Origin: CAYHZG01 sp964361105
Lineage (GTDB): Bacteria; Patescibacteriota; Minisyncoccia; 2-02-FULL-40-12
Direction: 5' to 3'
Length of the DNA stretch: 12,702 nucleotides
Assembly: GCA_964361105.1 (NCBI GenBank)
Contig: CAYHZG010000011.1
Location: 1 to 12,702, forward strand
Shown here: piece by piece, positions 1 through 6,211 of the stretch
How positions within the stretch are numbered: position 1 is the stretch's first letter
How the letters are laid out: each line of letters begins with the position of its first letter
Notes under the pieces: generated by a model
The model's input: only the letters and a program-made list of their open reading frames with translations
Told to the model about the DNA's origin: nothing
The model's database searches: none
Translations under genes and position numbers: made by a program

Positions 1-522
1 ACGGTCTGTGACGGTCCTTTATTCCCCAATAAAACCGTGGCCATAATCGGCGGAGGAAATTCAGCCCTGGAAGCCGGGATTATGATGGCTGATATCGCTT
101 CAAAAGTTTTTGTCATAAACAAAAATCCTCAATTCAAGGGCGAGCAGGTTTTGATTGATAATCTTTTAAGCAAAAAAAATGTTGAAGTGATTTATAATGC
201 CAGTACGACTCAAATTTCAGGAAATGGTTTTGCGAATGGATTAAAATATAAGGATATGAAAATTGGCGAGGAAAAAGAACTGAAAGTTGATGGCATTTTT
301 ATTCATATCGGCATGGTCCCCAATAGTGGTCTTGTGCCCGAAGAAGTCGAGAAAAACAATTTCGGCGAGATCGTTGTTTCCAAAAACTGCGAAACTAATG
401 TCCTGGGCCTTTTTGCCGCTGGTGATGTAACTGATGTGCTGTTTAAACAAATAGTAATTGCCGCTGGTCAAGGCACTTGTGCCTTGCTTCAAGCGGTTAA
501 TTATTTGAATAGATTAAAGTAA
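1..522 (+). CDS. trxB: Thioredoxin reductase, 3' part (5' end outside window)
   Basis: The gene is open at the left edge; 173 codons are visible, ending in TAA. The family is a flavoprotein that passes electrons from NADPH through FAD and a CxxC disulfide to thioredoxin in the cytoplasm. The visible part opens with TVCDGPLF, which fits the end of the CATCDG redox site, so the second redox cysteine is residue 3 and its partner lies just outside the window. A nucleotide-binding loop IIGGGNSALEAG follows (about residues 15-26). Near the end, GLFAAGDVTD is the second FAD-binding motif, and KQIVIAAGQG follows as in other thioredoxin reductases. A less specific NAD(P)/FAD oxidoreductase is possible, but the CDG motif favours TrxB. 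An internal ATG at position 37 is not the real start. A palindromic element begins 12 nt after the stop. Confidence 0.9.
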   Translation, partial: TVCDGPLFPNKTVAIIGGGNSALEAGIMMADIASKVFVINKNPQFKGEQVLIDNLLSKKNVEVIYNASTTQISGNGFANGLKYKDMKIGEEKELKVDGIFIHIGMVPNSGLVPEEVEKNNFGEIVVSKNCETNVLGLFAAGDVTDVLFKQIVIAAGQGTCALLQAVNYLNRLK

Positions 523-533
523 TGATTTATCTT

Positions 534-625
534 GTCCCGATTTTGTATCCGACAAAGTCAGAGCTACAAAATCGAGGATCCTCGATTTCTTAATCAAATC
601 TGAAAGATTTGAAAGAAATCGGGAC
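534..625. repeat. Modular palindromic element, copy R1 (intergenic)
   Basis: This 92-bp copy has GTCC (534-537), hairpin module 538-574, core AGGATCCT (575-582), hairpin module 583-621 and GGAC (622-625). The outer GTCC and GGAC can pair. The left module has a 10-bp perfect stem (538-547 with 565-574). The right module has a 9-bp stem (583-591 with 613-621) continuing, after two unpaired A residues, into a second 8-bp stem (594-601 with 605-612). The core sits in a perfect 20-bp palindrome at 569-588. The element fills nearly the whole trxB-rpiB gap and ends 8 nt before the rpiB ATG. Copies R2, R4 and R5 follow the same layout. Confidence 0.9.
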
Positions 626-633
626 TACCGATC

Positions 634-1071
634 ATGATATACTTAGCATCAGATCACCGAGGTTTTGAGCTAAAAGAAAAAATAAAGCAATGGCTCGCCG
701 AGTGGGGCTATGAATTTCAAGACATGGGTGCTTTTGAGTATAATGAGACCGATGACTATCCAGATTTCATTCATAAGGCCGCTCAAAAAGTTTCCCAGGA
801 TTCGGAAAATTCAAAAGCCATAATTTTAGGTGGCTCGGGGCAAGGCGAGGCCATGGTTGCAAACAGATATAAAGGAGTAAGAGCAGTGGTTTATTATGGG
901 GGAAATGCCGACTGGGTTATTAAAACAACTCGGGAACATAATAACTCCAACATACTTTCTTTTGGCACCTCTTTTTTAACTGACGATGAAGCTAAAAAAT
1001 CAATCAAACTTTGGCTTGAAACACCGTTTTCTGGAGAAGAAAGACATAAAAGAAGATTGGCAAAATTTTAA
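634..1071 (+). CDS. rpiB: Ribose-5-phosphate isomerase B
   Basis: The product interconverts ribose 5-phosphate and ribulose 5-phosphate in the cytoplasmic non-oxidative pentose phosphate pathway. The 145 residues are the normal full length for the RpiB/LacAB fold. Recognisable parts are the N-terminal substrate site SDHRGFELK (6-14), the DYPD segment (41-44), the glycine-rich anion loop GGSGQGEAMVANR (66-78), REHNNSN (100-106) with His102, and the basic C-terminal ERHKRRL. Many RpiB enzymes have the catalytic Cys in the loop (CGTGIG). Here that position is Gly and Glu72 occupies the place used by the glutamate-type enzymes such as that of Mycobacterium tuberculosis. The ATG lies 8 nt after palindromic copy R1 and has no Shine-Dalgarno. 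With rpe at 2392 it supplies both pentose-phosphate isomerisation steps. Confidence 0.93.
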   Translation: MIYLASDHRGFELKEKIKQWLAEWGYEFQDMGAFEYNETDDYPDFIHKAAQKVSQDSENSKAIILGGSGQGEAMVANRYKGVRAVVYYGGNADWVIKTTREHNNSNILSFGTSFLTDDEAKKSIKLWLETPFSGEERHKRRLAKF

Positions 1072-1077
1072 ATAAAT

Positions 1078-1107
1078 ATGCCAAAAGTATTTATTACTCG
1101 CCCAATT
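1078..1107 (+). pseudogene. Remnant start of a second 2-hydroxyacid dehydrogenase gene
   Basis: Ten codons beginning with ATG read MPKVFITRPI, a typical glyoxylate/hydroxypyruvate reductase N-terminus and nearly the same as MRIFITRPI of the intact gene that starts 109 nt downstream. The similarity stops exactly where palindromic element R2 begins. The frame then runs on through the repeat to a TAG at 1204-1206 without resembling the enzyme, and it is out of phase with the intact gene. The shared codons differ at synonymous positions (TTT/TTC, CGC/AGG, CCA/CCT), so this looks like the stub of a diverged paralogue rather than a fresh duplication. Translation of the 42-residue frame is possible but unsupported. 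Confidence 0.55.
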
Positions 1108-1179
1108 CTCCCGATTCGCTTTAGCGAATCGAGGATCCTCGATTTTGTAAATCCGACTTGTCGGATACAAAATCGGGAC
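1108..1179. repeat. Modular palindromic element, copy R2 (intergenic)
   Basis: This 72-bp copy has CTCC (1108-1111, one base off GTCC), module 1112-1131 with an 8-bp stem CGATTCGC/GCGAATCG, core AGGATCCT (1132-1139), module 1140-1175 and GGAC (1176-1179). The right module has a 10-bp stem (1140-1149 with 1166-1175). Read on the opposite strand it closely matches the left module of R1. The left module matches that of R5. Modules therefore appear on either side of the core and in either orientation. The copy ends 7 nt before the dehydrogenase ATG. Confidence 0.9.
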
Positions 1180-1186
1180 AGAATTT

Positions 1187-2209
1187 ATGAGAATATTCAT
1201 TACTAGGCCTATTCCTGATATTGGAATTAAATTATTGCGCGACAAGGGCTATGAGGTTTTAGTTAATGAGCAGGCAAAAGAGAGACCAGCGGATAAAGAG
1301 GAAATCTTAGCGGGCATTAAAGGGGCTGATGCTTTGTTTTGTACTCTGACTGAAAAAATTGATACTGAAATTATGGGTACCGGATTACCGACTTTAAAAA
1401 TCATAGCCAATATGGCGGTTGGTTTTGACAATATTGATTTAGAAGCGGCCAAAACAAGGAACATAATGGTTACAAATACGCCGGATGTCCTGACTAACAC
1501 CGTGGCCGAACATACTTTTGCTTTGATGCTAGCGATAAGTCATCGTATTGTTGAGGCCGACAAATTTACCCGGGCCGGCTTATATCGTGCTTGGGGGCCA
1601 ATGCTTTTATTGGGTAGTGACTTAAAGGGGAAAACCTTAGGCATAGTTGGTTTAGGCCGGATTGGTTCCCTGGTGGCTTATCATGCAGTCAGGGGATTTG
1701 GAATGAAAGTTTTATACACCGATGTAAAACAAAGCCTGGAGTTTGAAAAAGAATTGCTCGTCGAAGGTTCCGCCGATTCGCGAATAGCGAATCGTAGCGG
1801 AATCGCTGTTGGGGCCAGTTTTTTTAACAATATTGATAATCTATTGCCTAAATGTGATTATGTTTCTTTGCATGTGCCGCTTTTAGAATCAACTCATCAT
1901 TTAATCAATGAAAACCGGTTAAAATCAATGAAAAAAACTGCTTACCTGATTAATACTTCTCGCGGGCCGGTGATAGATGAAAAAGCTTTAGCTGAGGCGC
2001 TTAAAGATAATTGGATTCGCGGGGCGGCGATTGATGTTTTTGAAAACGAACCCAAAATTGAACCTGGACTCCTTAAACTTAATAACATTATTTTAACTCC
2101 CCATATTGCCTCGGCTACAGAAGAAACGAGAAATAAAATGGCTGAACTTGCGGCGAAAAATATCATTGAGGCACTGGAAGGAAGAGTGCCGCCAAACCTT
2201 GTGAAGTAG
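1187..2209 (+). CDS. D-isomer-specific 2-hydroxyacid dehydrogenase (glyoxylate/hydroxypyruvate reductase type)
   Basis: The product is an NAD(P)H-dependent cytoplasmic enzyme that reduces 2-oxoacids such as glyoxylate or hydroxypyruvate. The N-terminus MRIFITRPIPDIG is typical of the GyaR group. The coenzyme loop is GLGRIG (155-160), and an acidic residue at the end of the next strand (YTDV, Asp179) suggests NAD preference. The catalytic triad is Arg259 (NTSRG), Glu288 (FENEP) and His306 (TPHIAS), with family-typical spacing of 29 and 18 residues. The 340 residues exceed the usual 320 or so because about 18 extra residues (roughly 192-209) sit just before SFFNNIDNLL, and the hairpin repeat at 1768-1802 encodes most of them. 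No Shine-Dalgarno is visible. The start follows R2 by 7 nt. The exact substrate cannot be told from sequence. Confidence 0.9.
   Translation: MRIFITRPIPDIGIKLLRDKGYEVLVNEQAKERPADKEEILAGIKGADALFCTLTEKIDTEIMGTGLPTLKIIANMAVGFDNIDLEAAKTRNIMVTNTPDVLTNTVAEHTFALMLAISHRIVEADKFTRAGLYRAWGPMLLLGSDLKGKTLGIVGLGRIGSLVAYHAVRGFGMKVLYTDVKQSLEFEKELLVEGSADSRIANRSGIAVGASFFNNIDNLLPKCDYVSLHVPLLESTHHLINENRLKSMKKTAYLINTSRGPVIDEKALAEALKDNWIRGAAIDVFENEPKIEPGLLKLNNIILTPHIASATEETRNKMAELAAKNIIEALEGRVPPNLVK
1768..1802. repeat. Hairpin module inserted in frame in the dehydrogenase gene (R3)
   Basis: This site carries the same CGATTCGC/GCGAATCG hairpin as copies R2 and R5 (1774-1781 with 1787-1794, 5-nt loop), wrapped by a second inverted repeat TTCCGC (1768-1773) and GCGGAA (1797-1802). 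The AGGATCCT core and GTCC/GGAC ends are absent, so it is a relative or module donor rather than a full copy. It encodes residues 194-206 of the dehydrogenase, including Ala-Asn-Arg in the same phase as R4 and R5, and lies in a loop of the coenzyme domain where relatives have no residues. Confidence 0.75.
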
Positions 2210-2379
2210 GTGACGCCGAATGGGAGTATCCGGCTCACTCATTCTCGGCCGCTCCAGCGGCGGCCTCCGAGGTCGTCGGCCTTTTTATCTCGCTTCGCCC
2301 CGCTAAGCGGGGCTTCGCTCGAACCAAGCTAAAAAGGCCTCCGAATCCGCTCGCCAGAAACTCCCATTCGGCTTACCTC
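2208..2379. repeat. Large nested palindrome between the dehydrogenase and rpe
   Basis: This intergenic region is much richer in G+C than its flanks. The outer arms are a perfect 13-bp inverted repeat GCCGAATGGGAGT (2215-2227) with its complement at 2360-2372, extended imperfectly to about 20 bp by AGGT-containing flanks. Inside are a hairpin around GGCCGCTCCAGCGG (about 2248-2261), an inverted pair GGCCTTTTTA/TAAAAAGGCC (2278-2287 with 2330-2339), and at its centre GCCCCGCT-A-AGCGGGGC (2297-2313). GGCCTCCGA occurs twice directly (2262-2270, 2336-2344). The left arm begins at the dehydrogenase stop codon and the right arm ends 12 nt before the rpe ATG. It could act as a terminator or processing site, or be a small non-autonomous element. 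No reading frame inside looks coding. Confidence 0.7.
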
Positions 2380-2391
2380 AATTACAATGTT

Positions 2392-3021
2392 ATGATAAAA
2401 ATAGTCCCAGCTATATTAGCCAAAACCTCTGACGAGTTTGAACGTATGGTTCGTGCGATAGAGCCCCATACTGATTTAATCCACTTAGATATTGCCGATG
2501 GAGAATTTGTATCGAATAAAACCATTGGCGGCTATGAGGAATTGCAAAAGATAAACACAAAACTTAACTTTGAAGTTCACTTGATGATTAATAATCCGGA
2601 AAATCAAATCGGTTATTGGCTCGAGACCCGGGCAACTAGGTACTTGGTTCATTGGGAAAGCACGCGGGCCTATGATACGGTCATTAACGAGTTTGGAGTT
2701 AATGGGAAAGAGATAGGTTTTGTTTTTAACCCCCAGACTGAATGGCAGTTAGCAGAAGAGTATATTGACCGAATCGATTTGGTTCAATTTATGATGGTTG
2801 ACCCTGGTTTTTACGGTTCGCTATTTTTGCCTGAGGTTTTAGATAAAATAAGAAGTTTTCACGAACGCTACCCAGGGAAAATAATTCAGGTCGACGGCGG
2901 GATTCACTCAAGTACGATAAAATTAGTCTCTGGTGCGGGGGTCAGTTCAGCAGTTTTAGGAAGTCATATTTTTTCAGAAGGCAGAGATATAGGCGAAGTC
3001 TTAAAAGAATTAAATGTTTAA
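2392..3021 (+). CDS. rpe: Ribulose-phosphate 3-epimerase family protein
   Basis: The expected reaction is interconversion of ribulose 5-phosphate and xylulose 5-phosphate on a TIM barrel in the cytoplasm. The 209 residues match the family length. The four metal ligands expected for Rpe are in place: His31 and Asp33 (HLDIADGEF), His63 (EVHLM) and Asp168 (QVDGGI). The strand-6 segment MMVDPGFYGSLFLPEVLDKI (135-154) corresponds to the usual V(N/D)PGFGGQ.F....KI, and the phosphate-binding end is GSHIF (190-194). Departures from the usual enzyme are PAIL in place of PSIL at residues 6-9 and ADGEF in place of MDGHF, so substrate or rate may differ. No Shine-Dalgarno is seen. The 3' end abuts the sugar kinase start, which implies co-transcription. 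Confidence 0.83.
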   Translation: MIKIVPAILAKTSDEFERMVRAIEPHTDLIHLDIADGEFVSNKTIGGYEELQKINTKLNFEVHLMINNPENQIGYWLETRATRYLVHWESTRAYDTVINEFGVNGKEIGFVFNPQTEWQLAEEYIDRIDLVQFMMVDPGFYGSLFLPEVLDKIRSFHERYPGKIIQVDGGIHSSTIKLVSGAGVSSAVLGSHIFSEGRDIGEVLKELNV

Positions 3022-3022
3022 C

Positions 3023-4000
3023 ATGTTAGATATTATTACGATAGGTTCTGCCACTCGCGATGTCTTTTTAAAAAGCGAAGGTTTTGAAATCCGCAAGCAC
3101 GGTGATTCGCCGACCGGCATGGAACAGTGTTTCCCTTTGGGTTCAAAAATAGCAATCAAAGAGGTTGTTTTTACCACCGGCGGCGGAGCAACCAATACAG
3201 CCGTAACTTTTGCCAGGCAAGGCCTTAAGACCGGCTGTGTCAGTATGGTTGGCAATGATTTTAACGGAAAAGAGGTGATTAAAGAGTTAAAACGAGAAAG
3301 AGTTAAGCTATTTTTTGTGACTCATAAAGATGATTACACCGCTTACTCGGTTATCTTAGTCCATCCAAATGCTGAACGAACTATTTTAAGCTACAAAGGC
3401 GAGGGTCAACATCTTAATCTTCAGGAAATTAAATGGAAAAAATTAAAAGCCAAGTGGTTTTTTTTAGGCAGTCTGGGCGGGAACTTGGATTTATTACAAA
3501 AAGCATTTGAATATATTAGTACCAGGAATTTTAAAATTGCTTTTAATCCGGGCGGGAAAGAACTGACTCTTGGTTTGGAAAAATTAAAGCCGTATTTGGC
3601 TGAAACTGATATTTTCAGCGTCAATAAAGAAGAAGCCGAATCGCTTTTGGGAATTGGAAACGACAATTCGGCTGAAGGAGTTTTGAAAGAATTAGATAAA
3701 TTAGTAAAGGGGATTGTTGTTTTAACTCTTGGGCCGGAAGGAGTTTTGGTTTCAGACCAAAAAAATATCTATCGGGCTGGAATACCGGATTCGCCGAAAG
3801 TTGAGCGCACCGGCGCTGGAGATGCTTTTGTTTCCGGTTTTACTGCTCAATATATTTTGTCTAATGGCGATATCACTAAATCAATCCAATTCGCCACGGC
3901 TAATGCTTCCTCTGTCGTGGCCCAATACGGCCCCAAGGCCGGGATTCTCCATAAAGGCGACTGGGGTCTGTGGCCGTTGGTGGAGGTAAAGGTTTTGTGA
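3023..4000 (+). CDS. PfkB/ribokinase-family carbohydrate kinase
   Basis: The product phosphorylates a sugar or sugar phosphate with ATP. Motifs, numbered from this start, are the glycine-rich substrate lid TTGGGATNTA (52-61), NKEEAE (201-206) in the nucleotide domain, TLGPEGV (235-241), and the second PfkB signature RTGAGDAFVSGF (262-273) with catalytic Asp267. The length of 325 residues is usual. I chose ATG 3023 because it gives MLDIITIGSATRD, starting at the first beta strand like relatives, and follows the rpe stop (TAAcATG). An in-frame ATG at 3014 would add three residues and overlap rpe by 8 nt. In this sugar-phosphate cluster it might serve as a fructose 6-phosphate, ribose or nucleoside kinase; sequence alone does not decide. 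Confidence 0.88.
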   Translation: MLDIITIGSATRDVFLKSEGFEIRKHGDSPTGMEQCFPLGSKIAIKEVVFTTGGGATNTAVTFARQGLKTGCVSMVGNDFNGKEVIKELKRERVKLFFVTHKDDYTAYSVILVHPNAERTILSYKGEGQHLNLQEIKWKKLKAKWFFLGSLGGNLDLLQKAFEYISTRNFKIAFNPGGKELTLGLEKLKPYLAETDIFSVNKEEAESLLGIGNDNSAEGVLKELDKLVKGIVVLTLGPEGVLVSDQKNIYRAGIPDSPKVERTGAGDAFVSGFTAQYILSNGDITKSIQFATANASSVVAQYGPKAGILHKGDWGLWPLVEVKVL

Positions 4001-4030
4001 TATTTATAAAGACAGTTCCTTTCTCGTGTT

Positions 4031-4037
4031 AGGGGGA
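4031..4037 (+). promoter_or_regulatory. Strong Shine-Dalgarno before the sigma factor gene
   Basis: AGGGGGA lies 3 nt before ATG 4041. It is the only strong Shine-Dalgarno next to a start in this window and it decides the start: an upstream in-frame GTG at 4026 would place this motif inside the coding region. Confidence 0.7.
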
Positions 4038-4040
4038 TTA

Positions 4041-4715
4041 ATGAAAGAACAAACCATTCTTAAAACTCTTCCGCTTATCAAGCACATTGCTTGGCAAATG
4101 ACCGAGAGTCGGCCATACCAAAAAGTGGAAGTGAGTGATCTCGTTCAAGACGGCGTACTCGGTTTAATCGACGCCCTCAGCCGTTTTGATAAAAGCCGCG
4201 GCATCAAGCTTGAGACTTTCGTCGATAAGCGCATCCGGGGAGCGATGATGGACGGTCTGCGAAAGGGTGCTTGGCCGCGACTCATGCGTAAGCGAAGGCG
4301 TGAACTTTTTGAGGCTGAAGAATCGTTGCGGACCGAACTCAAAAGAGTTCCTTCCTACGCCGAATTATCGGTTCGACTCGGTTGGAACGAACGAAATGTG
4401 AGGCGAAGCATTTGGCGGATCAGCGTCATTGAGTCAATGGCCGGATTGAGCGATAAGTTGGCTATGTTGCCTGCCGGATTTGTTCCAGCCGAACCCGAAT
4501 CTCCGGAAAAGACATTTGAAATACGGGAAATACAGAAACGTGTCAGGAAAGCAATGACCACATTGCTTTTCCGAGAAAGGCAGGTGATATTTCTTTGTTA
4601 TTTCAAGGGCATGACCCTAAAGGAGATAAGTAAAATCTTCGGAATTAGTCGGACTCGAGTTTCGCAGCTCCATGCCAAAGCCATCAGAAATATTCGGATG
4701 GCTTTGGAGACCTAA
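4041..4715 (+). CDS. FliA/WhiG-type RNA polymerase sigma factor (sigma-28 family)
   Basis: The product should direct RNA polymerase to a special promoter set. The 224 residues contain region 2 (about 8-75: SDLVQDGVLGLIDALSRFD, then TFVDKRIRGAMMDGLRK), a region 3 segment with the FliA-like WPRLMRKRRRE and a helical stretch SYAELSVRLGW (105-115), and region 4 (about 170-220) whose helix-turn-helix is MTLKEISKIFGISRTRVSQL (191-210). RIRGAMMDGLR is characteristic of the FliA/WhiG/SigD group rather than RpoD or ECF sigmas. By hand count, 4081-4200 is about 51% G+C, against about 28% for 5581-5640 in the next gene, so composition suggests a different history. No flagellar, chemotaxis or anti-sigma gene is nearby. 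Neighbours give no regulon; pili or competence are only guesses. Confidence 0.9.
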   Translation: MKEQTILKTLPLIKHIAWQMTESRPYQKVEVSDLVQDGVLGLIDALSRFDKSRGIKLETFVDKRIRGAMMDGLRKGAWPRLMRKRRRELFEAEESLRTELKRVPSYAELSVRLGWNERNVRRSIWRISVIESMAGLSDKLAMLPAGFVPAEPESPEKTFEIREIQKRVRKAMTTLLFRERQVIFLCYFKGMTLKEISKIFGISRTRVSQLHAKAIRNIRMALET

Positions 4716-4844
4716 CAAAAAGACCGTCGCGGCACGCCCCTGCCAGTTGTTCCTTCTATTCCGGCTGTTCCTCGGTTCGTCATCTCTGACTTGCCGTGGG
4801 ATGAGGAAGACCCCCTTCGTCGTCTTGTCTCACTTTCAGAGTAG
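4716..4844 (+). other. Open in-frame stretch directly after the sigma factor stop codon
   Basis: After the TAA at 4713-4715 the same frame stays open for 42 codons to a TAG at 4842-4844. It would encode a protein-like, Pro- and acid-rich peptide containing SDLPWDEEDPLRRLVSLSE. The G+C is as high as in the sigma gene (about 55% over 4741-4800) and clearly above the downstream gene. There is no ATG in this frame and no Shine-Dalgarno. It could be a readthrough extension (the stop is followed by CAA), the lost end of a longer ancestral protein, a small gene with an unusual start, or chance. Confidence 0.25.
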
Positions 4845-4853
4845 GATGAATAC

Positions 4854-4890
4854 CTGGCGGGTATATGCATATATCCGCCAGTTTTGTTTT
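4854..4890 (+). terminator. Rho-independent terminator after the sigma factor gene
   Basis: There are two 14-bp arms, 4854-4867 and 4868-4881, with a single G-T wobble. CTGGCGG/CCGCCAG forms the base of the stem, and TTTTGTTTT (4882-4890) follows directly. Because the arms meet without a spacer, the loop is made from the AT-rich centre. It closes the sigma unit and separates it from the operon starting at 4931. Confidence 0.8.
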
Positions 4891-4930
4891 CCATTTTAAA
4901 ATTTCTGAATTTTGATTAAACTTAAGTTAA

Positions 4931-6211
4931 ATGCCTGATTCCTTTAACCGCTTGGCAAAAATACTTAGAGTTCAACCGGAAACGCTTTTGGATTTGGAAC
5001 AAAAAATGGCGATAATCACCGGCAAAACAGGCGTGATTGAGAAAATAGTCCAGGAAAATGATTTATTAATTGATAGGACCCTATCAGAGGTCGGGCTTAC
5101 CAGGAAATCATCGGCCCAGGAAATAAGGCAGGCCTTTCAGGCGCGGCTGGCTCATTTAGACAATCAGTTATACGAGATTTTGGATAAGCCGGATTTGAGT
5201 AAAATGTCCGGCGTCTGCACCAAGCTTTGCGAGGTTTCAATTGGATTAGTTAACTTAAAAACGGGATTTTTCATAAAGATGGAAAGGGCAGTTGAGCTTT
5301 TGGAAAAGTATCCGCCGCAAAATCTACTTGATTTTTTTGGCTATAAAAGCGTCCGTGAACTCATAGACAAAGAGTCATTTGAGTCGGTTTTTGCGGCTTT
5401 GCGTTTTACCCAGACAACCGACTGGATGCATAAATTTTTTGATGAGGTTTACAATGATTTGAAGCCGGAAGACTTTGAAGAGCGTGAAATTCAATTAAAA
5501 GTTTTGGAAGAAAAATGGTTCCGATTTGCTTTGCGCAAAGCGCAATTAGCAAATCGAGGATCCTCGACAAAGTCGGGACTGAATGTTGCCGAAAAATTCT
5601 TAGAGAAAAAATATCACAATGTCAGTCATCTTAAAGAATTTGGAATTATTTTTATTGTTCCGCTGAAGCTTGATACCCCCGGAGAAGTTTTAAGAATTTT
5701 TACTCTTCTTTTGCACTATTTGAATGAAGTTCCGTTTTACTCAAAATTATTTAAGCGGTTTTCAAAGGAGCCGGATTTTATAGAAAAGTTAAAATCTCTT
5801 CTTCGCGGAGATGTTTTAGATGTGTCCAAAGTCCAAAATCTAAAGCCCAATGCTAAATGGTTGATAATTCAAAGATACCTGGCCAAAGACAACGAAAACG
5901 ATCAGCGACTATTTATGCCGCATGTGAATCCGGAAGCCGAGCATTGGTATAAAGCCGAGGAAAGTTTAGGTAAACTTGGCCCCAGTTTTTTATGGAAGGA
6001 GCTTGATTTTGTGGGAGACTTTTTCGGAGAAGAGCTGGTTAGTTTCGACTTAATTGATTTAGTAATGACCTTAGTGAAAAAAGGGGAAATTAAGTATTTA
6101 TATCACCAAGAGGAAGCGCTTTGGAACAAGATTTTTATTGAGTATTTGGGCCGCGAGAAAATGAATGAACTGATTGAAGACAATATCATAAAGGGATATA
6201 TTGAACTTTAA
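4931..6211 (+). CDS. Protein of unknown function, 426 residues, mostly helical
   Basis: I do not recognise this protein. It is soluble-looking, with no signal peptide or clear membrane segment, and rich in charged, amphipathic helical sequence. The first 120 residues look coiled-coil-like. A short hydrophobic strand FGIIFIVPLKL lies near residues 235-250. The C-terminal quarter (KAEESLGKLGPSFLWKELDF, then FFGEELVSFDLIDLVMTLV) may be a second helical domain. The only Cys are 96 and 100, and no catalytic motif is apparent. Residues 196-217 (WFRFALRK...ANRGSS...SGL) are encoded by palindromic element R4, so a natural homologue should lack roughly 20 residues there. Its TAA overlaps the aldolase ATG by one base (TAATG), implying translational coupling. 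No Shine-Dalgarno precedes its own start. Confidence 0.85.
   Translation: MPDSFNRLAKILRVQPETLLDLEQKMAIITGKTGVIEKIVQENDLLIDRTLSEVGLTRKSSAQEIRQAFQARLAHLDNQLYEILDKPDLSKMSGVCTKLCEVSIGLVNLKTGFFIKMERAVELLEKYPPQNLLDFFGYKSVRELIDKESFESVFAALRFTQTTDWMHKFFDEVYNDLKPEDFEEREIQLKVLEEKWFRFALRKAQLANRGSSTKSGLNVAEKFLEKKYHNVSHLKEFGIIFIVPLKLDTPGEVLRIFTLLLHYLNEVPFYSKLFKRFSKEPDFIEKLKSLLRGDVLDVSKVQNLKPNAKWLIIQRYLAKDNENDQRLFMPHVNPEAEHWYKAEESLGKLGPSFLWKELDFVGDFFGEELVSFDLIDLVMTLVKKGEIKYLYHQEEALWNKIFIEYLGREKMNELIEDNIIKGYIEL
5518..5579. repeat. Modular palindromic element, copy R4 (inside a gene, in frame)
   Basis: This 62-bp copy has GTTC (5518-5521, one base off GTCC), module 5522-5556, core AGGATCCT (5557-5564), short module CGACAAAGTCG (5565-5575) and GGAC (5576-5579). 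The left module has a 9-bp stem CGATTTGCT/AGCAAATCG, then TTGCGC/GCGCAA around an AAA loop, with two bulged T. It is translated without a stop as residues 196-217 of the 426-residue protein. The core reads as Asn-Arg-Gly-Ser-Ser, exactly as in R5. Confidence 0.9.

Noticed and set aside
1078..1206. A real 42-residue protein starting MPKVFITRPI
   Set aside because: Only the first ten residues resemble a known protein; the rest is repeat-derived, so I treat it as a gene remnant.
2383..2388. TACAAT as the -10 box for rpe
   Set aside because: It is only 3 nt before the ATG, so transcription would begin inside the start codon region; no matching -35 was found.
3729..3989. 86-codon plus-strand frame within the sugar kinase
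   Set aside because: It lies wholly inside the kinase's conserved GAGD region in another frame.
4026..4040. Upstream GTG start for the sigma factor (adds MLGGL)
   Set aside because: It would bury the strong AGGGGGA Shine-Dalgarno inside the coding sequence; ATG 4041 with that motif just upstream is far better.
4672..4899. 75-codon frame overlapping the end of the sigma gene and its terminator
   Set aside because: It runs through the terminator hairpin, overlaps sigma coding sequence in another frame, and its translation has no family resemblance.
5518..5579. Frameshift or pseudogene in the 426-residue protein
   Set aside because: The frame continues unbroken on both sides of R4 with the same amino-acid character, so the gene appears intact with an insertion.
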